Shown piece by piece: positions 16,968-24,713 of a DNA stretch of 64,000 nt. Positions within the stretch are counted from its first letter, which is position 1. Each line of letters opens with the position of its first letter. Source of the DNA: Pseudomonas sp. MAG733B. Lineage in GTDB: Bacteria; Pseudomonadota; Gammaproteobacteria; Pseudomonadales; Pseudomonadaceae. A program made the translations under genes and the position numbers. The notes under the pieces are model-generated. The model did no database searches. It was not told where the DNA came from and saw only the letters and a program-made list of their open reading frames with translations. The stretch lies in contig NZ_CP145732.1 of assembly GCF_036884845.1 (NCBI RefSeq), positions 6,356,501 through 6,420,500 of the forward strand. The letters run 5' to 3'.

Positions 16968-17784
16968 CGCACAGGGTTTGAACATGCCGAAACTCGGCCT
17001 CGGCACCTGGCCGATGCTAGGTGAAGAATGCACCCGCGCGGTGGAACAGGCGCAGGCGCTGGGCTATCGGCACATCGACACGGCCGCGGCCTACAACAAC
17101 GAGGACGCAGTCGGTCAGGCGCTGGTGAACAGTCCTACACCCCGCGAGCAAATCCACGTCACCACCAAGGTCTGGCGGGATCAACTGCAACCCGATGCGA
17201 TGCGCCATTCCATGGATCGCAGCCTTGAAGCCTTGCGCAGCGATTACGTCGATTTGTTCATGATCCACTGGCCCAGCACCGATTGGGATCTGCCGCGCAC
17301 GATTGAAACGTTGGTGTCGTTCAAGGAACAAGGCCTGGCACGCAACATCGGCGTGGCGAATTTTCCACTGCCCCTGCTGCGCAAAGTCGTCGAAGAGCTG
17401 GGTGCGCCGCTGTCAGCGATTCAGGTCGAATACCACGTACTGCTCGGACAAAACGCACTGCTGAACTACGCCCGTCAACACGACTTGGCGCTTACGGCCT
17501 ACACGCCACTGGCGCGAAACAAGGTGTCAGACGTCCCGGCACTCCAGCAGATCGCCGCCAAACACGGGGTATTGCCAACCCAGGTCGCGCTGAAATGGTT
17601 GCTCGATCAACCGAACGTAGCAGCGATCCCCAAAGCCAGCAGCGAAGCCAATCAACTGGCCAATCTCGCGGCACTCAATGTGAAACTGGATGACCAGGAT
17701 CGCGCCTTGATCGCCAGCCTGTCCAAACGCGAGCGTCAGGTCAGCCCGGACTTTGCGCCGGAGTGGGATGCGTTCGACGAATAA
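16951..17784 (+). CDS. Aldo/keto reductase
   Basis: The 277-residue NADPH-dependent reductase is closest in pattern to 2,5-diketo-gluconate reductase (DkgB) types. It shows GLGTWPM near residue 16 and GYRHIDTAAAYNNEDAVGQAL with catalytic Asp and Tyr near 45-50. The catalytic Lys lies in TTKVWRD, the His in DLFMIHWPS, and the cofactor-binding IPKASSEANQLANLAAL near 230. It begins inside the FAD dehydrogenase gene (17-base overlap), so the two are translated from one message. An AKR paired with an FAD dehydrogenase suggests successive redox steps on one carbon skeleton; the substrate is unknown. Confidence 0.92.
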   Translation: MQHIVNAQGLNMPKLGLGTWPMLGEECTRAVEQAQALGYRHIDTAAAYNNEDAVGQALVNSPTPREQIHVTTKVWRDQLQPDAMRHSMDRSLEALRSDYVDLFMIHWPSTDWDLPRTIETLVSFKEQGLARNIGVANFPLPLLRKVVEELGAPLSAIQVEYHVLLGQNALLNYARQHDLALTAYTPLARNKVSDVPALQQIAAKHGVLPTQVALKWLLDQPNVAAIPKASSEANQLANLAALNVKLDDQDRALIASLSKRERQVSPDFAPEWDAFDE

Positions 17785-17996
17785 TCCGCAGGACCGGCGA
17801 TCGCCCTCTGGAGAAAAACCCGGCGCCGGACGGAATTCGATGGGTTATCCGCGTTCAATACAAGCCTGAATCGTTCTCGGCAGCCTTCACGGGTTGCCGG
17901 GAATAGTTGCGTGCGTGGCAAAAGCCGGACGACCGGACTGGCGCCGCTCCCACTTGGCAGCAACACTCATCGCACGGACAACCAGAGGATTCCCAC

Positions 17997-18887
17997 ATGC
18001 TATGGAAAAAAGGCCGACGCAGCGACAACGTGGTCGATGCCCGTGGCGATGATGTCGGCGGCGGTGGCGGCGGAATGCGCTTTGGTGGCGGCAAAGGTCT
18101 GAGCCTGACAGCGATTCTGTTGATCGTCGGGATCGGCTGGATCACCGGCCAGGACCCGATGCAAATCCTCGGGCAACTGACCGGCCAGATGGACCAATCC
18201 GCACCCACCACAACCCAGACCCGTAAGGCGCCACCGGCCAATGACGAAGGTGCCGAATTCGTCCGTTCGATCCTTGGCGACACCGAAGACACCTGGCGGC
18301 AGATTTTCCAGCAGGGCGGCCGTGAGTACAAAGATCCGACGCTGGTGCTGTTCAGCAATCGGGTGAATTCGGCCTGCGGTCTGGCGACCTCGGCGACCGG
18401 TCCGTTCTATTGCCCGGCAGACCAGAAGGTTTATCTGGACATGGCATTCTTCCAGGAGATGTCACAGCGCTTTTCCGCCGCCGGCGATTTTGCCCAGGCC
18501 TACGTGATCGCTCACGAAGTCGGACACCATGTACAGACCTTGCTTGGTGTTTCCGCGAAAATTCAGACAGCCCGCCAGCAAGGCCGGCAGATGGAAGGCG
18601 ACGGCGGTTTGCTGGTGCGTCAGGAATTGCAGGCTGATTGTCTGGCCGGGGTCTGGGCCAACAACGCGCAGCAGCGATTGAACTGGCTGGAACCGGGCGA
18701 CATCGAAGAAGCACTGAATGCGGCGAACGCCATCGGCGACGATCGCTTGCAGCAACAGGGTCAGGGCCGCGTGGTGCCGGACTCGTTTACCCATGGTACG
18801 TCAGCGCAACGGGTGCGCTGGTTCAAAACCGGATTCGCCCAGGGCCAGGTTGGCCAGTGCGATACCTTTGCGGCGAAAAATCTGTAA
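17997..18887 (+). CDS. YpfJ-type neutral zinc metallopeptidase
   Basis: The 296-residue product starts at ATG 17997 after an AGAGGA ribosome-binding site. It has a charged, glycine-rich cytoplasmic N-terminus (residues 1-35), one membrane helix (GLSLTAILLIVGIGWITG, about 38-55), and a catalytic domain with the zinc motif HEVGHH near residue 180 and a downstream glutamate in RQELQADCLAGVW. This is the layout of the putative neutral zinc metallopeptidase (YpfJ) family, whose substrates are not known. The stop is immediately followed by the ATG of the next gene. Confidence 0.93.
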   Translation: MLWKKGRRSDNVVDARGDDVGGGGGGMRFGGGKGLSLTAILLIVGIGWITGQDPMQILGQLTGQMDQSAPTTTQTRKAPPANDEGAEFVRSILGDTEDTWRQIFQQGGREYKDPTLVLFSNRVNSACGLATSATGPFYCPADQKVYLDMAFFQEMSQRFSAAGDFAQAYVIAHEVGHHVQTLLGVSAKIQTARQQGRQMEGDGGLLVRQELQADCLAGVWANNAQQRLNWLEPGDIEEALNAANAIGDDRLQQQGQGRVVPDSFTHGTSAQRVRWFKTGFAQGQVGQCDTFAAKNL

Positions 18888-19844
18888 ATGAAGAAGTGGT
18901 TGTTGGTTTTGCTGTTCACTTGCGCAACGTCCCAGGCCCAAGAGCATGGGGTCAAAGAGCTCAGTCCCGGGCGCCTGCTGTTGAAGTCGGGTGAAATAGC
19001 GGTAGGCATCAGTCCCGCTCCGGCAAAAATCGAGCGCGTGTTGATCATCCTCCATGGTCGGTTACGTAATGCGCAAACCTATCTCCACAGCGGCGTACAG
19101 GCAGCGCAACTGGCCGGGCAAAGCGACACGACCCTGGTGATCGCCCCGCAATTCCTCAATGAAAACGACGTCGCGCTGCACCCGGTAGCCGATACCGTTT
19201 TGCGCTGGCAAGGCAACGAGTGGATGGCGGGTGGCGAATCCACCGCGCCGTTTCGTCTGAGTTCCTACGAGGCACTGGACGAAATCATCGCGCGGTTGGG
19301 TGATCGCCAGCAGTTTCCGGATGTGAAGCAAATCGTCATCGCCGGGCACTCCGGTGGTGCTCAAGTGGTGCAGCGCTACGCTTTGCTGGGCCACGATCAA
19401 TCGGCCCTGGAAGCCGCAGGCGTAAAGCTGCGCTACGTGATTGCCAATCCTTCTTCCTATGCATATTTCGATGAGCGCCGACCGGTGGCTTTCAACCATG
19501 CCGCGTGTCCGGACTTCAATCGCTGGAAGTACGGGCTGACAGATTTGCCCGCCTACGCTGAAGGACAAAGCGCCGCGCAGTTGCAGGAAAAATACCTCAA
19601 GCGCGACGTCGTTTATTTACTCGGGCAACAGGACATCGACCCGAACCATCCGGCGCTGGACAAGCGTTGTGAAGCAAAAGCTCAAGGCCCGTATCGATTG
19701 GCCCGTGGGCGGTTTTACTTCGATTACCTGAAGCGGCTGCAACCGCAAGGGTTGAACCAGCAGCTGATTGAAGTGCCCGGGGTTGGGCATAACGGCGATG
19801 GGATGTTTACATCGCCGGAGGGGCAGAAGGCGTTGTTTCAGTAA
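18888..19844 (+). CDS. Exported alpha/beta hydrolase
   Basis: The 318-residue product begins with a signal peptide (MKKWLLVLLFTCATSQAQ, cleavage probably after residue 17), so it is periplasmic or secreted. It has an alpha/beta-hydrolase fold: ERVLIILHGRLRNAQTYL contains the oxyanion region, the nucleophile elbow is GHSGGAQ near residue 150, and a catalytic His is likely in VPGVGHNGDGM near the end. The ATG abuts the metallopeptidase stop, with no gap, so translation is coupled. The substrate is unknown; esterase or peptidase activity is plausible. Confidence 0.85.
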   Translation: MKKWLLVLLFTCATSQAQEHGVKELSPGRLLLKSGEIAVGISPAPAKIERVLIILHGRLRNAQTYLHSGVQAAQLAGQSDTTLVIAPQFLNENDVALHPVADTVLRWQGNEWMAGGESTAPFRLSSYEALDEIIARLGDRQQFPDVKQIVIAGHSGGAQVVQRYALLGHDQSALEAAGVKLRYVIANPSSYAYFDERRPVAFNHAACPDFNRWKYGLTDLPAYAEGQSAAQLQEKYLKRDVVYLLGQQDIDPNHPALDKRCEAKAQGPYRLARGRFYFDYLKRLQPQGLNQQLIEVPGVGHNGDGMFTSPEGQKALFQ

Positions 19845-19848
19845 CCGC

Positions 19849-19927
19849 AAAAAGATCGCAGCCTTCGGCAGCTCCTACAGGGGGTACTCGATTCCCCTGT
19901 AGGAGCTGCCGAAGGCTGCGATCTTTT
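19849..19927. repeat. REPIN, GATCGCAGCC family
   Basis: AAAGATCGCAGCCTTCGGCA and a perfect inverted copy enclose a core with CAGGGG..CCCCTG, giving an almost uninterrupted long hairpin. It lies between the convergent hydrolase and HAD genes and may act as a bidirectional terminator. Confidence 0.92.
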
Positions 19928-19939
19928 GACCTTAATAAA

Positions 19940-20533
19940 TCAAGCCGAGAGCATCCGCTGCAACTCGACACAATCCGCCGCATGCCAATCCGTCAGCTCC
20001 GGCCACGGATTATCCGGCAGGTTCACCAGCACCGTCCGCGCCCCTGCCGCCCGACCGCAATCCAGATCAAAGCGATAATCCCCAACCATCACCATCTCGC
20101 TCGTCGGCACATTCCAGGCTTCGGCCAGCTTCAACAACCCACCGGGATGGGGTTTCGGCGGCGCTTCATCACGACCCAGCACATCCTCCACCGCGAAGCA
20201 GTCCGCCAGGCCGATTGCCTCCAGCGTGACATGCGCCAGTTCACGGGCATTGCGCGTAAGAATGCCCAGACGATAACCACGCCCAGCCAATTCGCGCACC
20301 AGTTCGACGGCGCCCACGGCCGGTTTCGAACCCAGCGCCAGATCCCGCTCATGCTCCAGCAGCCACGCATGTTTGGCCGCCGCTTCATCGGCCGGCAGCG
20401 CGGCGAGGTGAGTGAGAATGTCGTCTTCAGCCGGGATCGCCAACGCCACGCGAATGGCCGCGAAGTCATGCACGGCGACGGTCAGGGTGCCGTCCATGTC
20501 GAACACCCAATGGCGCACGTCGGTGAGGCTCAT
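19940..20533 (-). CDS. HAD-family hydrolase (phosphatase)
   Basis: The 197-residue product carries all four HAD motifs: FDMDGTLT near residue 12 (nucleophile and acid/base Asp), LTRNARE near 105 (Thr), the lysine in PPKPHPGG near 140 and GDYRFDLDCGRAAGA near 165. The insert is a helical cap as in phosphoglycolate-phosphatase-like enzymes. ATG 20533 overlaps the tesB stop (ATGA), so the two are co-translated. The substrate is not deducible; a small phosphomonoester is expected. Confidence 0.92.
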   Translation of the reverse strand: MSLTDVRHWVFDMDGTLTVAVHDFAAIRVALAIPAEDDILTHLAALPADEAAAKHAWLLEHERDLALGSKPAVGAVELVRELAGRGYRLGILTRNARELAHVTLEAIGLADCFAVEDVLGRDEAPPKPHPGGLLKLAEAWNVPTSEMVMVGDYRFDLDCGRAAGARTVLVNLPDNPWPELTDWHAADCVELQRMLSA

Positions 20534-21399
20534 GCCCAATCCTTGCGGTGACGGATCAGGCCTTCCTGCGTGACCGAAGCCACCAGTTGCCCGGCGCGGT
20601 TGAACACGCTGCCACGGTTGAACCCGCGCGAGTTGCCGGCCCAAGGGCTGTCCATCGCGTACAGCAACCAGTCATCGGCACGCAGGTTGGCGTGGAACCA
20701 CAGCGCGTGGTCGAGGCTGGCGACTTGCATATCCTTGTGCCAGACCGATTTGCCATGAGGCTGCATCGAGGTGACGAGCAAGCCGAAATCCGAGGCATAG
20801 GCCAGCAAGTATTTGTGCAGCGCAGGAGAGTCGATCAAGGCACCGTCGGCGCGAAACCAGACGTACTTGATCGGGTCGGACGGCAGCGGGTTGTAGGGGT
20901 CTTTCTCGGTAATCGGACGGAATTCGATCGGCTTCGGGCACAGCAGTTTTTCACGCATGTGCTCGGGGATCAGGTGCGCACGCTGCTGGGTGATTTCCAG
21001 CTCTGACGGCAGGTTTTCCGGGCCGACCACTTGCGGCATTTCGGTCTGGTGCTCGAAACCTTGTTCGTCGTACTGGAACGAAGCGCTGCACGTGAAGATC
21101 GGGTGGCCCTTCTGGATCGCGGTCACCCGGCGCGTGCTGAAACTGCCGCCGTCGCGTACGCGGTCAACGGAATACACCACCGGCAACTTGGCATCGCCTG
21201 GACGCAAAAAGTAGCCGTGCATCGAATGCACATGGCGCGCCTCTTCCACCGTCTGACTGGCCGCCGACAACGACTGACCGAGCACCTGGCCACCGAACAG
21301 CTGGCGAAATCCCAGGTCCTGGCTGCGGCCACGGAACAGGTTTTCTTCGATAGGTTCCAGGCTCAGCAGGTCGACCAGATCATCCAACACTTGGCTCAT
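20530..21399 (-). CDS. tesB: Acyl-CoA thioesterase II
   Basis: The 289-residue double-hotdog enzyme hydrolyses medium- and long-chain acyl-CoA to free fatty acid and CoA. The first hotdog has ENLFRGRSQDLGFRQLFGGQVLGQSLSAA at residues 18-46 and the second has ASLDHALWFHANLRADDWLLYAMDSP near residue 225. The C-terminal VASVTQEGLIR matches the conserved TesB ending with the active-site glutamine. Length matches E. coli TesB (about 286). It is followed in the same operon by a HAD phosphatase. Confidence 0.96.
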   Translation of the reverse strand: MSQVLDDLVDLLSLEPIEENLFRGRSQDLGFRQLFGGQVLGQSLSAASQTVEEARHVHSMHGYFLRPGDAKLPVVYSVDRVRDGGSFSTRRVTAIQKGHPIFTCSASFQYDEQGFEHQTEMPQVVGPENLPSELEITQQRAHLIPEHMREKLLCPKPIEFRPITEKDPYNPLPSDPIKYVWFRADGALIDSPALHKYLLAYASDFGLLVTSMQPHGKSVWHKDMQVASLDHALWFHANLRADDWLLYAMDSPWAGNSRGFNRGSVFNRAGQLVASVTQEGLIRHRKDWA

Positions 21400-21505
21400 T
21401 CAGACTCTCCTCACACAACGCAATGCCGCGCAGTCTTGGCTGCGTCGGTCGATTCAATTTCTGGCCCGTGCCATCATGAGGGCCATTGTAAACGTCCGTG
21501 TCAGG

Positions 21506-22078
21506 TTATCCATGCAAGGTTTGCAGCCATTGTTCACGGCTGATGCGGTATAGAACGTGATGACGCAGGGGATGACCGACAGCGAGCTTCGGGTGCTCGA
21601 AGTCATCGGCCGGATCGTGATGCATGCCAATTGCCTGCATGACTTTCTGCGACGGCAAGTTGCTGTCGGCCGTGAACGACACGACTTCGTTCACCGCCAA
21701 ACGGTCAAACCCGCAGCGTAGAGCAGTCCACGCGGCCTCGCTGGCATAGCCCAGGCCCCAGTGTTCCCGCGCCAGGCGCCAGCCGATTTCGATAGCCGGG
21801 GTGAACGGCGCATCGAAACCGACCACGCCAAGCCCGGTAAAACCTATGAACTGGCCGGTGTCCTTGCGCTCCAGCGCCCAGAGACCATAACCGTGCTCGG
21901 CAAAATGACCACGGACTCGCCCGATCAATGAAGCGCTTTCCAGTCGGCTCAAGGGCGCCGGAAAATAGCGCATGACCTGCGGATCGGCGCACATTGCGGC
22001 AAATTCCGGCAAATCCTCATCGCGCCATTGCCGCAACAGCAGCCGAGCGCTCGCCAGTTCCAGTATCGGCTCCATCAT
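21506..22078 (-). CDS. GNAT-family N-acetyltransferase, RimJ/RimL type
   Basis: The 190-residue product (ATG 22078; ATG 22075 is equally possible) fits Acetyltransf_3. It begins with the typical LASARLLLRQWRDEDLPEFAAM, followed by IEIGWRLAREHWGLGYASEAAWTALRCGF near residues 95-120. That segment holds the acetyl-CoA-binding R/Q-x-x-G-x-G/A-like loop, and SNLPSQKVMQAIGM comes later. Acceptor unknown: ribosomal protein N-terminus, antibiotic or small molecule are all possible. It is divergent from the deacetylase-like gene, an attractive but unproven functional pairing. Confidence 0.9.
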   Translation of the reverse strand: MMEPILELASARLLLRQWRDEDLPEFAAMCADPQVMRYFPAPLSRLESASLIGRVRGHFAEHGYGLWALERKDTGQFIGFTGLGVVGFDAPFTPAIEIGWRLAREHWGLGYASEAAWTALRCGFDRLAVNEVVSFTADSNLPSQKVMQAIGMHHDPADDFEHPKLAVGHPLRHHVLYRISREQWLQTLHG

Positions 22079-22153
22079 GCCCCTCCCCCATTTCCATGCT
22101 GCAAGTCTACAACGCTGGTAGGATCCGTCTCTCATTCCTGCTTGAAATCATCA

Positions 22154-23074
22154 ATGCCGCTCCCGCTGATTTATCACGAAGACTACAGCCCCGAATTTCC
22201 GGCGGATCATCGCTTTCCGATGGACAAGTTTCGACTGTTGCGCGATCACCTGGTGGACAGCGGCCTGACCAGTGACGCTGATTTGCTGCGCCCGCAACTG
22301 TGCCCCGCAGAGATTCTCGCCCTCGCCCATGACCCTTCGTATATCGAACGCTACATGAGTGGCGAGTTGTCCCGCGAGGATCAGCGCCGCCTCGGCCTAC
22401 CCTGGAGCGAAGCCCTGGCGCGGCGCACGGTGCGGGCGGTCGGTGGTTCGCTGCTGGCGGCCGAGCAGGCGTTGGAACATGGGCTGGCCTGTCACCTGGC
22501 TGGCGGCACTCACCATGCGCATTACGACTACCCGGCCGGGTTCTGCATCTTCAACGACCTGGCAGTGATCAGCCACTTCATGCTGCAAAGCGGTCGTGTG
22601 AATCGGGTGCTGATCTTCGATTGCGACGTGCATCAGGGCGACGGGACTGCACGGATTCTGCACAACACCCCGGAAGCCATCACCGTTTCCCTGCACTGCG
22701 AAAAGAATTTTCCTGCACGAAAAGCCGAAAGTGACTGGGACATTCCACTGCCCAATGGCATGGGCGATGCCGACTACCTGAAGGTGGTGGACGACGCACT
22801 CAACTACTTGCTGCCGCTTTATCAACCGGACCTGGTGCTGTACGACGCCGGGGTCGATGTGCACAAAGACGACGCCCTCGGTTACCTGAAGCTGACAGAC
22901 GAAGGCGTCGCCGCCCGTGATGAAAGCGTGATGCGCCATTGCCTGGGCCGGGATATTCCGGTGGTCGGAGTGATTGGCGGCGGCTACAGCAAGGACCGTC
23001 ATGCCTTGGCCCGGCGTCACGGCATCCTCCATCACAGCGCGAAACGCGTCTGGCAGTCATCAGGTTGTCACTGA
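22154..23074 (+). CDS. Histone-deacetylase-fold amidohydrolase
   Basis: The 306-residue product has the arginase/deacetylase fold of the class IV HDAC-like bacterial proteins. Active-site elements are GGTHHAHYDYPAGFCIFNDLA near residue 118 (tandem His), FDCDVHQGDGTA near 155 (zinc Asp and His), and YDAGVDVHKDDALG near 235 (second zinc Asp). ATG 22154 (MPLPLIYHED) is the clear domain start. Such bacterial enzymes deacetylate small molecules, polyamines or proteins; the substrate is not known. The divergent neighbour is a GNAT acetyltransferase. A cluster of DnaA-box-like sequences begins three bases after the stop. Confidence 0.93.
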   Translation: MPLPLIYHEDYSPEFPADHRFPMDKFRLLRDHLVDSGLTSDADLLRPQLCPAEILALAHDPSYIERYMSGELSREDQRRLGLPWSEALARRTVRAVGGSLLAAEQALEHGLACHLAGGTHHAHYDYPAGFCIFNDLAVISHFMLQSGRVNRVLIFDCDVHQGDGTARILHNTPEAITVSLHCEKNFPARKAESDWDIPLPNGMGDADYLKVVDDALNYLLPLYQPDLVLYDAGVDVHKDDALGYLKLTDEGVAARDESVMRHCLGRDIPVVGVIGGGYSKDRHALARRHGILHHSAKRVWQSSGCH

Positions 23075-23076
23075 CC

Positions 23077-23121
23077 TGTGGATGCTTTACCCACAATGCC
23101 TGTGGAACCGCCTGTGGATAA
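23077..23121. promoter_or_regulatory. Cluster of four DnaA-box-like 9-mers
   Basis: Within 45 bases lie TGTGGATGC (23077-23085), TTACCCACA (23087-23095), TGTGGAACC (23101-23109) and the perfect box TGTGGATAA (23113-23121, TTATCCACA on the other strand). Clusters of this kind bind DnaA in some titration or regulatory loci; the role here is untested. Confidence 0.4.
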
Positions 23122-23210
23122 CCTGAGTGAAAGGGACTACAGCCCACGCGGCGTATGGGCTACAGACCACTGATTGTTTTTTAACCAGCATTGGCAAACA
23201 CCACTGAACC

Positions 23211-23301
23211 CTGTGGGAGCGGGCTTGCCCGCGATGAGGCCGGCACATCTACATCTTTGTTGACTGACAGTCCGCTATCGCGGGCAAGCCCGCTCCCACA
23301 G
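23211..23301. repeat. REPIN, TGTGGGAGCGGGC family
   Basis: CTGTGGGAGCGGGCTTGCCC and an inverted copy flank a 45-base core. The element occupies the gap between the deacetylase-like gene and the flavoprotein gene. The rest of that 280-base gap holds the DnaA-box-like cluster. Confidence 0.9.
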
Positions 23302-23354
23302 TAATCGTGTACTGCTAGAATGCGCGCCAAATCCGCCACACCGCAGCTTCTACC

Positions 23355-24596
23355 ATGACTCAGCCGAGCACTTCCCTCCCCCTTCAAGTCGCCATCATCG
23401 GCGGCGGCCCCGCTGGCCTGATGGCCGCGGAAGTGTTGAGCCAGGCCGGGATCAAAGTCGACCTGTACGACGGCATGCCCTCGGTAGGCAGGAAATTTCT
23501 GCTCGCCGGTGTCGGCGGCATGAACATCACCCATTCCGAAGCCTACCCCGCGTTCCTCTCGCGTTACGCCGAACGCGCTCCGCAAATCGCCCCGCTGCTG
23601 CGCGGCTTTGGCGCCGATGCGTTGTGCCAGTGGATTCATGAACTGGGCATCGAAACCTTCGTCGGCAGCTCCGGCCGTGTATTCCCCACCGATATGAAAG
23701 CTGCGCCGCTGTTACGCGCCTGGCTCAAACGCCTGCGCGACAGCGGCGTAGTTATCCACACCCGCCACCGCTGGCTTGGCTGGGATGAACAAGGTGATTT
23801 GCACATCGCCAGCCCCGAAGGCGAAAAAACCGTACACGCCAACGCCACCCTGCTCGCCCTCGGCGGCGGCAGTTGGTCGCGCCTTGGCTCGGACGGCGCA
23901 TGGATGCTGCCACTGGAGCAACGCGGTGTAGGACTGGCGCCGTTACAGCCGAGTAATTGCGGCTTCGAGGTGCAGGCCTGGAGCGAACTGATGGTCAGCA
24001 AATTCGCCGGCGCCCCGCTGAAAAATATCGCCATCGGCCTCAACGACGACGTGCCACGGCTCGGCGAATGCGTGATCACCGCCACCGGCATCGAAGGCAG
24101 TTTGATTTATGCGCTGTCGGCATCTATTCGCGAAGCGATCAATCTGCACGGTTCGGCCACGATTCACATCGATCTCCTGCCCGGCAGGCCTGTGGATAAA
24201 GTTCAGGCTGCATTGAGCAAACCCCGGGGTTCGCGCTCCATGGCCAAGCACCTGCACAGTCAGTTGGGCATCGATGGCGTGAAAGCAGCGTTGTTGCGGG
24301 AGTTGACCACTGCCGAATCCTTCGCCGACCCGGCCCTGCTTGCCAAAGCGATCAAGGCGTTGCCCCTGACACTGGTGAAAACCCGTCCACTGGACGAAGC
24401 CATCAGCAGCGCGGGTGGCGTGTTGTTCGAAGCGATGGATGAGCGCTTGATGCTCAAGCAACTGCCGGGCGTGTTTTGCGCGGGAGAGATGCTGGACTGG
24501 GAAGCACCGACGGGCGGCTATCTGCTGACCGCGTGTTTCGCCAGTGGGCGTGCGGCGGGGTTGGGAATGGTTGATTGGTTGCAGCGCAAGGGCTGA
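23355..24596 (+). CDS. HI0933-like flavoprotein (TIGR03862 type)
   Basis: The 413-residue product begins with a dinucleotide-binding fold (VAIIGGGPAGLMAAEVLSQAG, residues 11-31). The HI0933 family signature VGRKFLLAGVGGMNITHSE follows near residue 45, and the C-terminal FAD stretch FCAGEMLDWEAPTGGYLLTACFASG near 375. Family members are FAD or NAD(P)-binding proteins without an agreed reaction; relatives of the YhiN group are often called aminoacetone-oxidase-like. It is a single-gene unit between two REP elements. Confidence 0.9.
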   Translation: MTQPSTSLPLQVAIIGGGPAGLMAAEVLSQAGIKVDLYDGMPSVGRKFLLAGVGGMNITHSEAYPAFLSRYAERAPQIAPLLRGFGADALCQWIHELGIETFVGSSGRVFPTDMKAAPLLRAWLKRLRDSGVVIHTRHRWLGWDEQGDLHIASPEGEKTVHANATLLALGGGSWSRLGSDGAWMLPLEQRGVGLAPLQPSNCGFEVQAWSELMVSKFAGAPLKNIAIGLNDDVPRLGECVITATGIEGSLIYALSASIREAINLHGSATIHIDLLPGRPVDKVQAALSKPRGSRSMAKHLHSQLGIDGVKAALLRELTTAESFADPALLAKAIKALPLTLVKTRPLDEAISSAGGVLFEAMDERLMLKQLPGVFCAGEMLDWEAPTGGYLLTACFASGRAAGLGMVDWLQRKG

Positions 24597-24610
24597 TGAC
24601 CGCGCAGCTC

Positions 24611-24688
24611 CCATCGCCAGCAGGCTGGCTCCCACAGGGGATTTGTGTCGCTCACAAAAAACCTGTGGGAGCCAGCCTGCTGGCGATG
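24611..24688. repeat. REPIN between convergent genes
   Basis: CCATCGCCAGCAGGCTGGCTCCCACAG and its inverted copy are 26 bases apart. Arm order is opposite to that at 11037-11128. It lies between the convergent flavoprotein and rhlE genes. Confidence 0.9.
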
Positions 24689-24713
24689 ACGGCCTAACAG
24701 ACGCAGTGCGTAA

